From Shewanella sp. (GTDB lineage: Bacteria; Pseudomonadota; Gammaproteobacteria; Enterobacterales; Shewanellaceae), in NCBI GenBank assembly GCA_004195335.1, contig SDWK01000411.1:1-14439 (forward strand): DNA of 14,439 bases. The letters are read 5' to 3'. A program made the position numbers and the translations under genes. This document shows positions 8,074 through 14,439 of the stretch, in pieces. The notes beneath the pieces are model-generated. The model saw nothing but the letters and a program-made list of their open reading frames with translations, did not search any database and was not told the DNA's origin. Numbering within the stretch: position 1 is the stretch's first letter; each line of letters opens with the position of its first letter.

Positions 8074-8195
8074 ATGTAAAAGATAGACAGTATACCGCTC
8101 TCGGGCGGCACAGATTGTGTGCTTCTTGGTTAAATTCAAAGAGTGCACATTTAAGACTTTGGCTAAACAGTGTATCAAGTTTGAAAGGAATAGAA

Positions 8196-11018
8196 ATGCA
8201 CCAAGGCATCATGAAAGCCTGGCTCGAATCATCACACCTAAGTGGTGCTAATTCGACCTATGTAGAAGAGATGTATGAAGCCTATCAAGAAGACCCTCAG
8301 TCTGTTTCTCAAGACTGGAAAGTGGTGTTTGATAACCTCCCCTACGCGAATGGCGCATCGAAAGATGTACCCGAAGCCGCTCACTCTAAAGTACGTGATT
8401 ATTTTCGTAGTTTAGCGCTCGAAGGTAGTCAAAAGGGCTCCGCCCGTGTGACAGATCCGGAAGTTGATGCTAAGCAAGTTAAAGTCCTACAGATGATCAA
8501 CGCTCATCGATTCCGTGGTCACCAGAATGCTAATTTAGATCCTCTGGAACTGTGGAAACGTGAACCTGTCTCTGAACTGGACCCTGCCTTCCATGGTTTA
8601 ACTGGCGAAGATATGTTGCGTGAATTCAATACAGGTTCATTTGCTCATGGTGGTGAAACCATGCAGCTTGGCGAACTTGTTAAAGCCCTTAAAGCGACCT
8701 ATTGTGGCTCTATCGGCGCTGAATACATGCACATTACCGATACCGATGAGAAACGCTGGATACAGCAAAGGTTAGAACCCTCTTTAGGTAGAGCTAATTA
8801 CGATCAATCTGTTAAAACTCGTATCTTAGCCGGTTTAAATGCCGCCGAAGGTATGGAGAAGTACCTGGGTGCTAAATTCCCCGGGGCAAAACGTTTCTCA
8901 CTGGAAGGTGGCGATGCGTTAGTGCCTATGATGCGTGAGATTATCTATCGCGCGGGTGAAGCCGGAACCAAAGAAGTGGTTGTGGGTATGGCTCACCGAG
9001 GCCGCCTCAACCTGCTTGTTAACGTGTTAGGTAAAAAGCCTTCAGAACTGTTTGACGAATTCGCCGGTAAACACAGCGATGAACTTAATGGGTCTGGCGA
9101 TGTTAAATACCACCAAGGTTTTTCATCAGATTTTGAAACGCCGGGCGGAAATGTTCACCTTGCATTGGCGTTTAACCCATCTCATCTGGAAATCGTCAAC
9201 CCTGTAGTCATGGGGTCTGTGCGTGCTCGTCTCGATCGTCGAGGCTGTGAAGATGGTCTTCAAGTATTACCCATCACCATTCATGGTGATTCTGCCATCA
9301 CAGGTCAAGGCATCGTTCAAGAGACATTTAACATGTCTCAGACACGTGGCTTTAAAGTCGGTGGTAGCATTCGAATCGTTATCAACAACCAAGTTGGTTT
9401 CACGACTTCAAACACCGAAGATATCCGTTCAACGGAATACTGTACCGATATTGCCAAGATGGTACAGGCGCCAATTTTCCATGTGAACTCAGACGACCCT
9501 GAAGCCGTAGCCTTCTTATCTCAGCTTGCTGTTGACTACCGTAACGAGTTTAAGCGCGATGTGGTTATCGATTTAGTTTGTTATCGCCGCCATGGCCATA
9601 ATGAAGCGGATGAGCCCAGCGCGACTCAGCCATTGATGTACGCAAAAATTAAGAAGCATCCTACGCCTCGTAAAATTTATGCGGATAGATTGATTGCTGA
9701 GCAGACTTTAGGTGCCGACGATGTCACCTCTATGATCAACGACTATCGAGATGCACTCGATCACGGTGATTGTGTCGTGTCTGAATGGCGCCCGATGACG
9801 TTGCATTCGGTTGACTGGTCTCCTTACATCAACAGAGAGTGGGATGAAGATTATCCGGCTCAGATGTCGATGGAGCGTATCAAGTTCTTAGCTGAGAAGA
9901 TCAGTTATGTTCCTGAAAGTCACAAGCTTCAGTCACGTGTGGCAAAAATCTATAAAGATCGCGCCTTGATGGCAAGTGGTGAAAAACTGCTCGATTGGGG
10001 TTTTGCCGAGACGTTAGCTTACGCCTCCATTGTTGAAGACAAACAACGTATTCGTATTACTGGCCAAGATTCGGGTCGTGGTACCTTCTTCCACCGACAT
10101 GCGGTCCTGCATAATCAAAATGATGCGACGGCGTATATGCCACTTCGTAACATTGCCGATGAGCAGGGTCCTATCGATATTACAGACTCTGTCTTGTCTG
10201 AAGCTTCTGTGTTGGCGTTCGAATATGGTTACGCTACGGCCGAGCCTGGTGGATTAACGCTTTGGGAAGCGCAATTTGGTGACTTTGCCAACTGTGCTCA
10301 AGTGGTTATCGATCAGTTTCTGTCATCGGGCGAGCAGAAGTGGGGCCGTCTATGTGGTCTGACTATGTTACTGCCTCATGGCTACGAAGGTCAGGGACCT
10401 GAGCACTCAAGTGCGCGACTCGAACGATTCCTCCAGCTTTGTGCTAATCACAACATGCAAGTCTGTGTGCCTTCTACTCCGGCGCAGGTCTATCATATGC
10501 TACGTCGTCAGGTTGTCAGACCGATGCGTCGTCCGCTGGTTGTGATGTCTCCCAAGTCGCTGCTACGTCACCCATTAGCCATATCCAGCTTGGAAGAACT
10601 TGCCCATGGCACCTTCCAGAACATCATTCCAGAGATGGAAAGCTTAGATAACGCTAATATTGATCGTGTGGTTTTCTGTAGTGGTAAAGTGTATTACGAA
10701 CTATTAGAAAAGCGTCGCAAAGAGAATGTCACTAATGTTGCCCTCGTTCGTGTGGAGCAGTTATATCCGTTCCCCCATGAAGATATGCAGACGATTTTAG
10801 CCGATTATCAGCACGTCAAAGATTTTGTCTGGTGTCAGGAAGAGCCTCAAAACCAAGGCGCCTGGTATTGCAGCCAGCATCATTTCTGGAGTTCAATTCC
10901 AGCGGGTGCAGAGTTAACTTATGCCGGTCGTGAAGCGTCAGCTGCACCGGCATGTGGTTATCCGGCATTGCATGCTCAGCAACAAGAATCTTTGATTAAT
11001 AGCGCATTAAAACTGTAG
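8196..11018 (+). CDS. sucA: 2-oxoglutarate dehydrogenase E1 component
   Basis: Thiamine-diphosphate-dependent decarboxylase that converts 2-oxoglutarate and passes the succinyl group to the lipoyl arm of SucB. It has 940 residues (E. coli 933). The N-terminal segment (about 1-40, MKAWLESSHLSGAN) is the E2-binding part typical of this family. MAHRGRLNLL (about 265-274), the thiamine motif starting HGDSAITGQG (363-372) and ending near NN (397-398), and the downstream transketolase-like domain (EDSGRGTFFHRH equivalent, here QDSGRGTFFHRH) are all present. I chose ATG 8196 because AAAGGAA lies five bases upstream and the following residues match E. coli; the frame opens back to 8040 only through the intergenic hairpin. 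It begins the suc half of the operon, 29 bases before sucB. E3 is encoded elsewhere. Confidence 0.98.
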   Translation: MHQGIMKAWLESSHLSGANSTYVEEMYEAYQEDPQSVSQDWKVVFDNLPYANGASKDVPEAAHSKVRDYFRSLALEGSQKGSARVTDPEVDAKQVKVLQMINAHRFRGHQNANLDPLELWKREPVSELDPAFHGLTGEDMLREFNTGSFAHGGETMQLGELVKALKATYCGSIGAEYMHITDTDEKRWIQQRLEPSLGRANYDQSVKTRILAGLNAAEGMEKYLGAKFPGAKRFSLEGGDALVPMMREIIYRAGEAGTKEVVVGMAHRGRLNLLVNVLGKKPSELFDEFAGKHSDELNGSGDVKYHQGFSSDFETPGGNVHLALAFNPSHLEIVNPVVMGSVRARLDRRGCEDGLQVLPITIHGDSAITGQGIVQETFNMSQTRGFKVGGSIRIVINNQVGFTTSNTEDIRSTEYCTDIAKMVQAPIFHVNSDDPEAVAFLSQLAVDYRNEFKRDVVIDLVCYRRHGHNEADEPSATQPLMYAKIKKHPTPRKIYADRLIAEQTLGADDVTSMINDYRDALDHGDCVVSEWRPMTLHSVDWSPYINREWDEDYPAQMSMERIKFLAEKISYVPESHKLQSRVAKIYKDRALMASGEKLLDWGFAETLAYASIVEDKQRIRITGQDSGRGTFFHRHAVLHNQNDATAYMPLRNIADEQGPIDITDSVLSEASVLAFEYGYATAEPGGLTLWEAQFGDFANCAQVVIDQFLSSGEQKWGRLCGLTMLLPHGYEGQGPEHSSARLERFLQLCANHNMQVCVPSTPAQVYHMLRRQVVRPMRRPLVVMSPKSLLRHPLAISSLEELAHGTFQNIIPEMESLDNANIDRVVFCSGKVYYELLEKRRKENVTNVALVRVEQLYPFPHEDMQTILADYQHVKDFVWCQEEPQNQGAWYCSQHHFWSSIPAGAELTYAGREASAAPACGYPALHAQQQESLINSALKL

Positions 11019-11047
11019 TAATAGATAATTTAAAAGGATAGCTCACC

Positions 11048-12235
11048 ATGAGTATCGAAATTAAGGTACCCGTATTGCCAGAATCAGTTGCCGATGCAAC
11101 TATTGCTACTTGGCACGTTCAAGCTGGTCAACAGGTTTCTCGTGATCAAAACTTGGTTGATATTGAAACAGATAAAGTTGTACTCGAAGTTGTTGCTCCA
11201 GAAGATGGCTCTATTGCTGAATTCTTAGCACAAGAGGGTGACACTGTATTAGGTGAAGCCGTTATCGCTAAGTTTGTAGCGGGTGTTGTTGCCGGACAGG
11301 AAGTGACTAAAGCAGAAGCGGAAGCGAGTGCTCCACAAGCTGCTGAAGATGCTAATGACGCATTAAGCCCATCAGTTCGTCGTTTGATTGCTGAGCATAA
11401 TCTTGATGCCAGCAAGCTTAAAGGGACGGGTGTTGGTAATCGTATAACCAAAGAAGACGTCGAAGCTTTTGTTAAAAATGCCAAAGCGAAGCCTGCTCCA
11501 GCAAGCGCACCAGTTGTGGTTGCATCGTTAGGTGAACGTAGCGAGAAGCGCGTTCCTATGACACGTCTGCGTAAGACAATTGCTAACCGTCTACTTGAAG
11601 CTAAAAACTCAACGGCGATGCTGACGACGTTTAACGAAGTTAACATGAAGCCAATCATGGATATCCGTAAGCAGTATCAGGAGATCTTTGAGAAGCGTCA
11701 TGGCATTCGTCTAGGCTTTATGTCTTTCTATGTTAAAGCCGTGACAGAAGCACTGAAGCGTTTCCCTGAAGTCAATGCCTCAATCGATGGCGATGACTTG
11801 GTGTATCACAACTACTTTGACATCAGCATCGCAGTCTCTACGCCTCGTGGCCTGGTAACACCTGTGCTTCGTGACACTAATTTGATGAGTCTGGCTGATA
11901 TCGAACGTAATGTGCGTGAATTAGCCCTCAAAGGCCGTGACGGTAAGCTAACGGTTGCCGACATGACTGGCGGTAACTTTACCGTGACTAACGGTGGCGT
12001 ATTTGGCTCACTCATGTCGACCCCTATTTTGAACCTGCCACAAAGCGCAATCTTAGGCATGCATGCCATCAAAGATCGCCCAATGGCAGTCAATGGGCAG
12101 GTTGAAATCCTGCCTATGATGTACCTAGCACTGTCTTATGACCACCGTATTGTCGATGGTCGTGAGTCTGTTGGATTCTTGGTTGCCATTAAGGATTTCC
12201 TCGAAGACCCAACTCGTTTACTGCTTGATTTATAA
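11048..12235 (+). CDS. sucB: Dihydrolipoyllysine-residue succinyltransferase (2-oxoglutarate dehydrogenase E2)
   Basis: Core of the 2-oxoglutarate dehydrogenase complex. It accepts succinyl from SucA on its lipoyl group and transfers it to CoA. The 395 residues (E. coli 405) form three domains: a lipoyl domain at 1-78 with lipoyl-lysine Lys43 in [11 protein letters not shown], a peripheral-subunit-binding domain near 105-142 ([22 protein letters not shown]), and a catalytic core from about 165. Flexible Ala/Glu- and Ala/Pro-rich linkers lie between them. The active-site motif [10 protein letters not shown] gives His366 and Asp370. AAAGGA lies nine bases upstream of ATG 11048. It follows sucA by 29 bases and is followed by a 114-base gap with two hairpins. 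The shorter length comes mainly from the linkers. Confidence 0.98.
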   Translation: MSIEIKVPVLPESVADATIATWHVQAGQQVSRDQNLVDIETDKVVLEVVAPEDGSIAEFLAQEGDTVLGEAVIAKFVAGVVAGQEVTKAEAEASAPQAAEDANDALSPSVRRLIAEHNLDASKLKGTGVGNRITKEDVEAFVKNAKAKPAPASAPVVVASLGERSEKRVPMTRLRKTIANRLLEAKNSTAMLTTFNEVNMKPIMDIRKQYQEIFEKRHGIRLGFMSFYVKAVTEALKRFPEVNASIDGDDLVYHNYFDISIAVSTPRGLVTPVLRDTNLMSLADIERNVRELALKGRDGKLTVADMTGGNFTVTNGGVFGSLMSTPILNLPQSAILGMHAIKDRPMAVNGQVEILPMMYLALSYDHRIVDGRESVGFLVAIKDFLEDPTRLLLDL

Positions 12236-12254
12236 AAATAGCGCAGTGACACCC

Positions 12255-12283
12255 TACTCATTATCTCGATGAGATAATGAGTA
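12255..12283 (+). other. Perfect 13-bp RNA hairpin between sucB and sucC
   Basis: A 13-bp perfect inverted repeat with a GAT loop (arms 12255-12267 and 12271-12283, core ACTCATTATCTC) starts 19 bases after the sucB stop. No U-run follows, so it is not a standard terminator. It may block exonucleases or serve as a processing site, tuning sucAB against sucCD. That role is inferred. Confidence 0.6.
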
Positions 12284-12294
12284 ATACCCTCGTT

Positions 12295-12316
12295 ACTGAC
12301 CCCAAAAGAGGTCAGT
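12295..12316 (+). other. Second hairpin between sucB and sucC
   Basis: ACTGACC (12295-12301) pairs with GGTCAGT (12310-12316), a 7-bp perfect stem; an inner C-G pair across one mismatch would leave an AAAA loop. It follows the first hairpin by 11 bases and ends 33 bases before the sucC start. No U-run follows. The sucC ribosome site downstream is weak (GGAT at 12338-12341), so nearby RNA structure could affect sucC translation. Confidence 0.5.
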
Positions 12317-12349
12317 TGAATTTGATAAGAAGTATACGGATAGATCATC

Positions 12350-13516
12350 ATGAATTTGCATGAGTATCAGGCGAAATCTCTATTTGCCGAATATGGTTTA
12401 CCAGTGTCAGAAGGTTTTGCCTGTGACACGCCTCAAGAAGCTGTTGAAGCCACAGGTCATATTGGCGGAGATATGTGGGTTGTTAAGTGTCAAGTACACG
12501 CCGGCGGCCGTGGTAAAGCAGGTGGTGTTAAAGTCACTGGCGATAAAGATGAAATAAGAGCATTTGCTGAACACTGGTTAGGTAAGAACTTAGTTACTTA
12601 TCAAACTGATGAAAAAGGCCAGCCCGTTGCTAAGATTTTAGTAGAAAGCTGTACTGATATCGCAAATGAATTATACCTAGGTGCTGTCGTTGACCGTGCG
12701 TCTCGTCGCGTTGTGTTTATGGCATCGACTGAAGGTGGCGTTGAAATTGAAACTGTGGCTGAAGAAACGCCAGAGTTAATTCACAAAGCGATTATCGACC
12801 CACTAACGGGTGCTCAACCCTACCAGGCACGTGATCTAGGCTTCAAGTTGGGTTTAAACCCAACTCAAATGAAGCAGTTCACTAAAGTCTTTATGGGTTT
12901 AGCGAAAATGTTCGAAGATCATGATTTTGCATTGTTAGAGATTAACCCTCTTGTGATCACGACCGAAGGCAACATTCACTGTCTCGATGGCAAGATCAGC
13001 ATCGACGGTAACGCTTTATTCCGTCAAGCTAAAATCCGTGACATGCACGATCCATCACAAGATGATGCTCGTGAAGCACACGCAGCTAAGTTCGAACTTA
13101 ACTACGTTGCACTAGACGGAAACGTGGGTTGTATGGTTAATGGTGCCGGCCTAGCAATGGGTACAATGGACATCGTTAACTTACACGGTGGCAAGCCAGC
13201 TAATTTCTTAGATGTAGGCGGCGGGGCGACTAAAGAGCGTGTTGCTGAAGCATTTAAGATCATCTTGTCAGATGACAATGTTAAAGCCGTACTGGTTAAC
13301 ATCTTTGGTGGTATCGTTCGTTGTGACATGATCGCAGAAGGTATTATCGGCGCTGTTAAAGAAGTGGGTGTTAAAGTACCCGTTGTTGTTCGTCTAGAAG
13401 GTACTAATGCCGATCTTGGTCGTGAAGTGTTGGCTCATTCTGGTCTTGACATCATTGCAGCGGTATCGCTAACTGACGCTGCCCAGAAAGTTGTTGCTGC
13501 TGCGGAGGGCAAATAA
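12350..13516 (+). CDS. sucC: Succinyl-CoA synthetase beta subunit (ADP-forming type)
   Basis: Beta subunit of succinyl-CoA synthetase, which converts succinyl-CoA to succinate with ATP (or GTP) formation. Its 388 residues equal the E. coli length. The N-terminal ATP-grasp domain begins [18 protein letters not shown] and holds the nucleotide-binding [16 protein letters not shown] (about 46-61). The metal and phosphate region [10 protein letters not shown] is near 195-204. The C-terminal part, with [11 protein letters not shown] and GGGATKERV, contacts the alpha subunit, and [10 protein letters not shown] (about 315-324) is the conserved flavodoxin-like motif. ATG 12350 is the family start; the ribosome site is weak. 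It overlaps sucD by one base (TAATG), which favours equal synthesis of the two subunits. Confidence 0.98.
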   Translation: MNLHEYQAKSLFAEYGLPVSEGFACDTPQEAVEATGHIGGDMWVVKCQVHAGGRGKAGGVKVTGDKDEIRAFAEHWLGKNLVTYQTDEKGQPVAKILVESCTDIANELYLGAVVDRASRRVVFMASTEGGVEIETVAEETPELIHKAIIDPLTGAQPYQARDLGFKLGLNPTQMKQFTKVFMGLAKMFEDHDFALLEINPLVITTEGNIHCLDGKISIDGNALFRQAKIRDMHDPSQDDAREAHAAKFELNYVALDGNVGCMVNGAGLAMGTMDIVNLHGGKPANFLDVGGGATKERVAEAFKIILSDDNVKAVLVNIFGGIVRCDMIAEGIIGAVKEVGVKVPVVVRLEGTNADLGREVLAHSGLDIIAAVSLTDAAQKVVAAAEGK

Positions 13517-14388
13517 TGTCCGTATTAATTAACAAAGATACTAAAGTCATCTGCCAAGGTTTTACTGGCGGTCAAGGTACTTTTCACTCTGAGCAAGCTA
13601 TCGATTACGGTACGCAGATGGTCGGTGGTGTTTCACCAGGAAAAGGCGGTCAGGTTCACTTAGGTCTGCCAGTATTTAATACTGTTAAAGACGCCGTAGC
13701 ACAAACGGGTGCAACCGCATCGGTTATCTACGTACCTGCACCATTTTGTAAAGATGCGATTCTCGAAGCGATTGACGGTGGCATTGAGCTCATCGTTTGT
13801 ATCACTGAAGGGATCCCAACGTTAGACATGCTTCAGGTTAAAGTTAAGCTTGAAGAGACTGGCGTGCGTATGATCGGTCCTAACTGCCCGGGTGTTATCA
13901 CACCGGGTGAGTGTAAGATTGGTATCATGCCTGGTCACATCCACAAGGCTGGTAAAGTCGGTATTGTTTCTCGCTCTGGTACACTGACGTACGAAGCGGT
14001 TAAGCAAACAACAGATGAAGGTTTTGGTCAGTCTACTTGCGTCGGTATCGGTGGTGACCCTATTCCTGGTACTAACTTCATCGACGTTTTGGAAATGTTC
14101 CAAAACGATCCACAGACTGAAGCCATCGTTATGATTGGTGAAATTGGTGGTACTGCTGAAGAAGAAGCGGCTGAGTACATCAAAGCTAACGTGACTAAAC
14201 CCGTTGTTTCATACATTGCCGGTGTTACTGCACCTGAAGGTAAGCGTATGGGTCACGCTGGTGCGATTATCGCAGGCGGAAAAGGTACGGCTGAAGACAA
14301 GTTTGCTGCTCTTGAAGCTGCAGGCGTGACTACGGTTCGTTCACTGGCCGAAATTGGTACTGCGTTACGTACTAGAACAGGTTGGTAA
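13516..14388 (+). CDS. sucD: Succinyl-CoA synthetase alpha subunit
   Basis: Alpha subunit of succinyl-CoA synthetase. It binds CoA and carries the phosphohistidine intermediate. It has 290 residues (E. coli 289). The N-terminal Rossmann-like CoA-binding domain has [12 protein letters not shown] (13-24), and GPNCPG lies at 121-126. The phosphorylated residue is His247 in GHAGAI, equivalent to mature E. coli His246, with the ligase motif [14 protein letters not shown] just after it. ATG 13516 overlaps the sucC stop by one base. A strong GGAGGG ribosome site lies inside the end of sucC, six bases upstream. This is the last gene of the operon and is followed 15 bases later by a terminator. Confidence 0.98.
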   Translation: MSVLINKDTKVICQGFTGGQGTFHSEQAIDYGTQMVGGVSPGKGGQVHLGLPVFNTVKDAVAQTGATASVIYVPAPFCKDAILEAIDGGIELIVCITEGIPTLDMLQVKVKLEETGVRMIGPNCPGVITPGECKIGIMPGHIHKAGKVGIVSRSGTLTYEAVKQTTDEGFGQSTCVGIGGDPIPGTNFIDVLEMFQNDPQTEAIVMIGEIGGTAEEEAAEYIKANVTKPVVSYIAGVTAPEGKRMGHAGAIIAGGKGTAEDKFAALEAAGVTTVRSLAEIGTALRTRTGW

Positions 14389-14403
14389 CTCTACCTCGCT
14401 GTT

Positions 14404-14430
14404 AAAAAAGGCGCCTTTGGCGCCTTTTTT
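14404..14430 (+). terminator. Rho-independent terminator of the sdh-suc operon
   Basis: GGCGCC-TTT-GGCGCC is a perfect 6-bp GC stem flanked by six A and six T, 15 bases after the sucD stop. It is a strong, symmetric terminator that could also act on the opposite strand. It marks the 3' end of the eight-gene transcript. Confidence 0.95.
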
Positions 14431-14439
14431 GTTAAATTT

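Noticed and set aside
8056..8096. sucA promoter with TATACC as -10
   Set aside because: No acceptable -35 lies at 16-18 bases upstream; that space is taken by the terminator-like hairpin.
8040..8195. 52-residue N-terminal extension of SucA from a TTG
   Set aside because: The extension reads through the intergenic hairpin and is unrelated to the family. ATG 8196 has AAAGGAA correctly placed.
11146..11658. 170-codon minus-strand open frame inside sucB
   Set aside because: It lies wholly antisense to the conserved lipoyl and linker coding region. Its low-complexity Ser/Ala/Thr composition is what reversed Ala/Glu-rich codons produce.
1..14439. Undescribed defence, mobile or biosynthetic system
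   Set aside because: Apart from the efflux operon, all coding space is accounted for by conserved TCA-cycle genes. I saw no transposase, integrase, att-like repeat, CRISPR array, tRNA or rRNA, and no obvious base-composition break.

Overview
The window is core-metabolism DNA from a gammaproteobacterium. Every complete protein on the right-hand side lines up with its E. coli counterpart from end to end. My best guess is Shewanella or a close marine relative. This rests on remembered gene order (an RND efflux operon beside gltA), moderate GC content and protein wording; no search was run.

Layout, left to right. (1) 1-2715, minus strand: an RND-type efflux operon with a membrane-fusion lipoprotein gene followed by the permease gene, which runs off the left edge. 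(2) 2716-3080: a gene-free stretch with two short perfect palindromes and the hairpin terminator of gltA. (3) 3081-4367, minus strand: gltA, type II citrate synthase. (4) 4368-4796: a 429-base divergent control region between gltA and sdhC, with a consensus CRP site, an ArcA-like direct repeat and candidate promoters. (5) 4797-14388, plus strand: sdhC-sdhD-sdhA-sdhB-sucA-sucB-sucC-sucD, in the same order as E. coli, closed by a strong terminator at 14404-14430.

Together these genes encode entry into the TCA cycle (citrate synthase) and the steps from 2-oxoglutarate to fumarate. SucA and SucB are E1 and E2 of 2-oxoglutarate dehydrogenase, SucCD is succinyl-CoA synthetase, and SdhCDAB is membrane succinate dehydrogenase (complex II). 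The shared E3 subunit (lpd) and the other cycle enzymes are not in the window. Spacing is tight inside each complex: sdhC/sdhD overlap by 7 bases, sdhD/sdhA abut, and sucC/sucD overlap by 1 base. Two larger gaps carry RNA hairpins: sdhB-sucA has a terminator-like attenuator, and sucB-sucC has two perfect-stem hairpins.

I found no new type of biological system. The points worth a second look are small: the operon-internal hairpins, the control elements between gltA and sdhC, an Asn in place of an NADH-site Arg in citrate synthase, and a D-N pair in place of D-D in the efflux pump's proton-relay helix.
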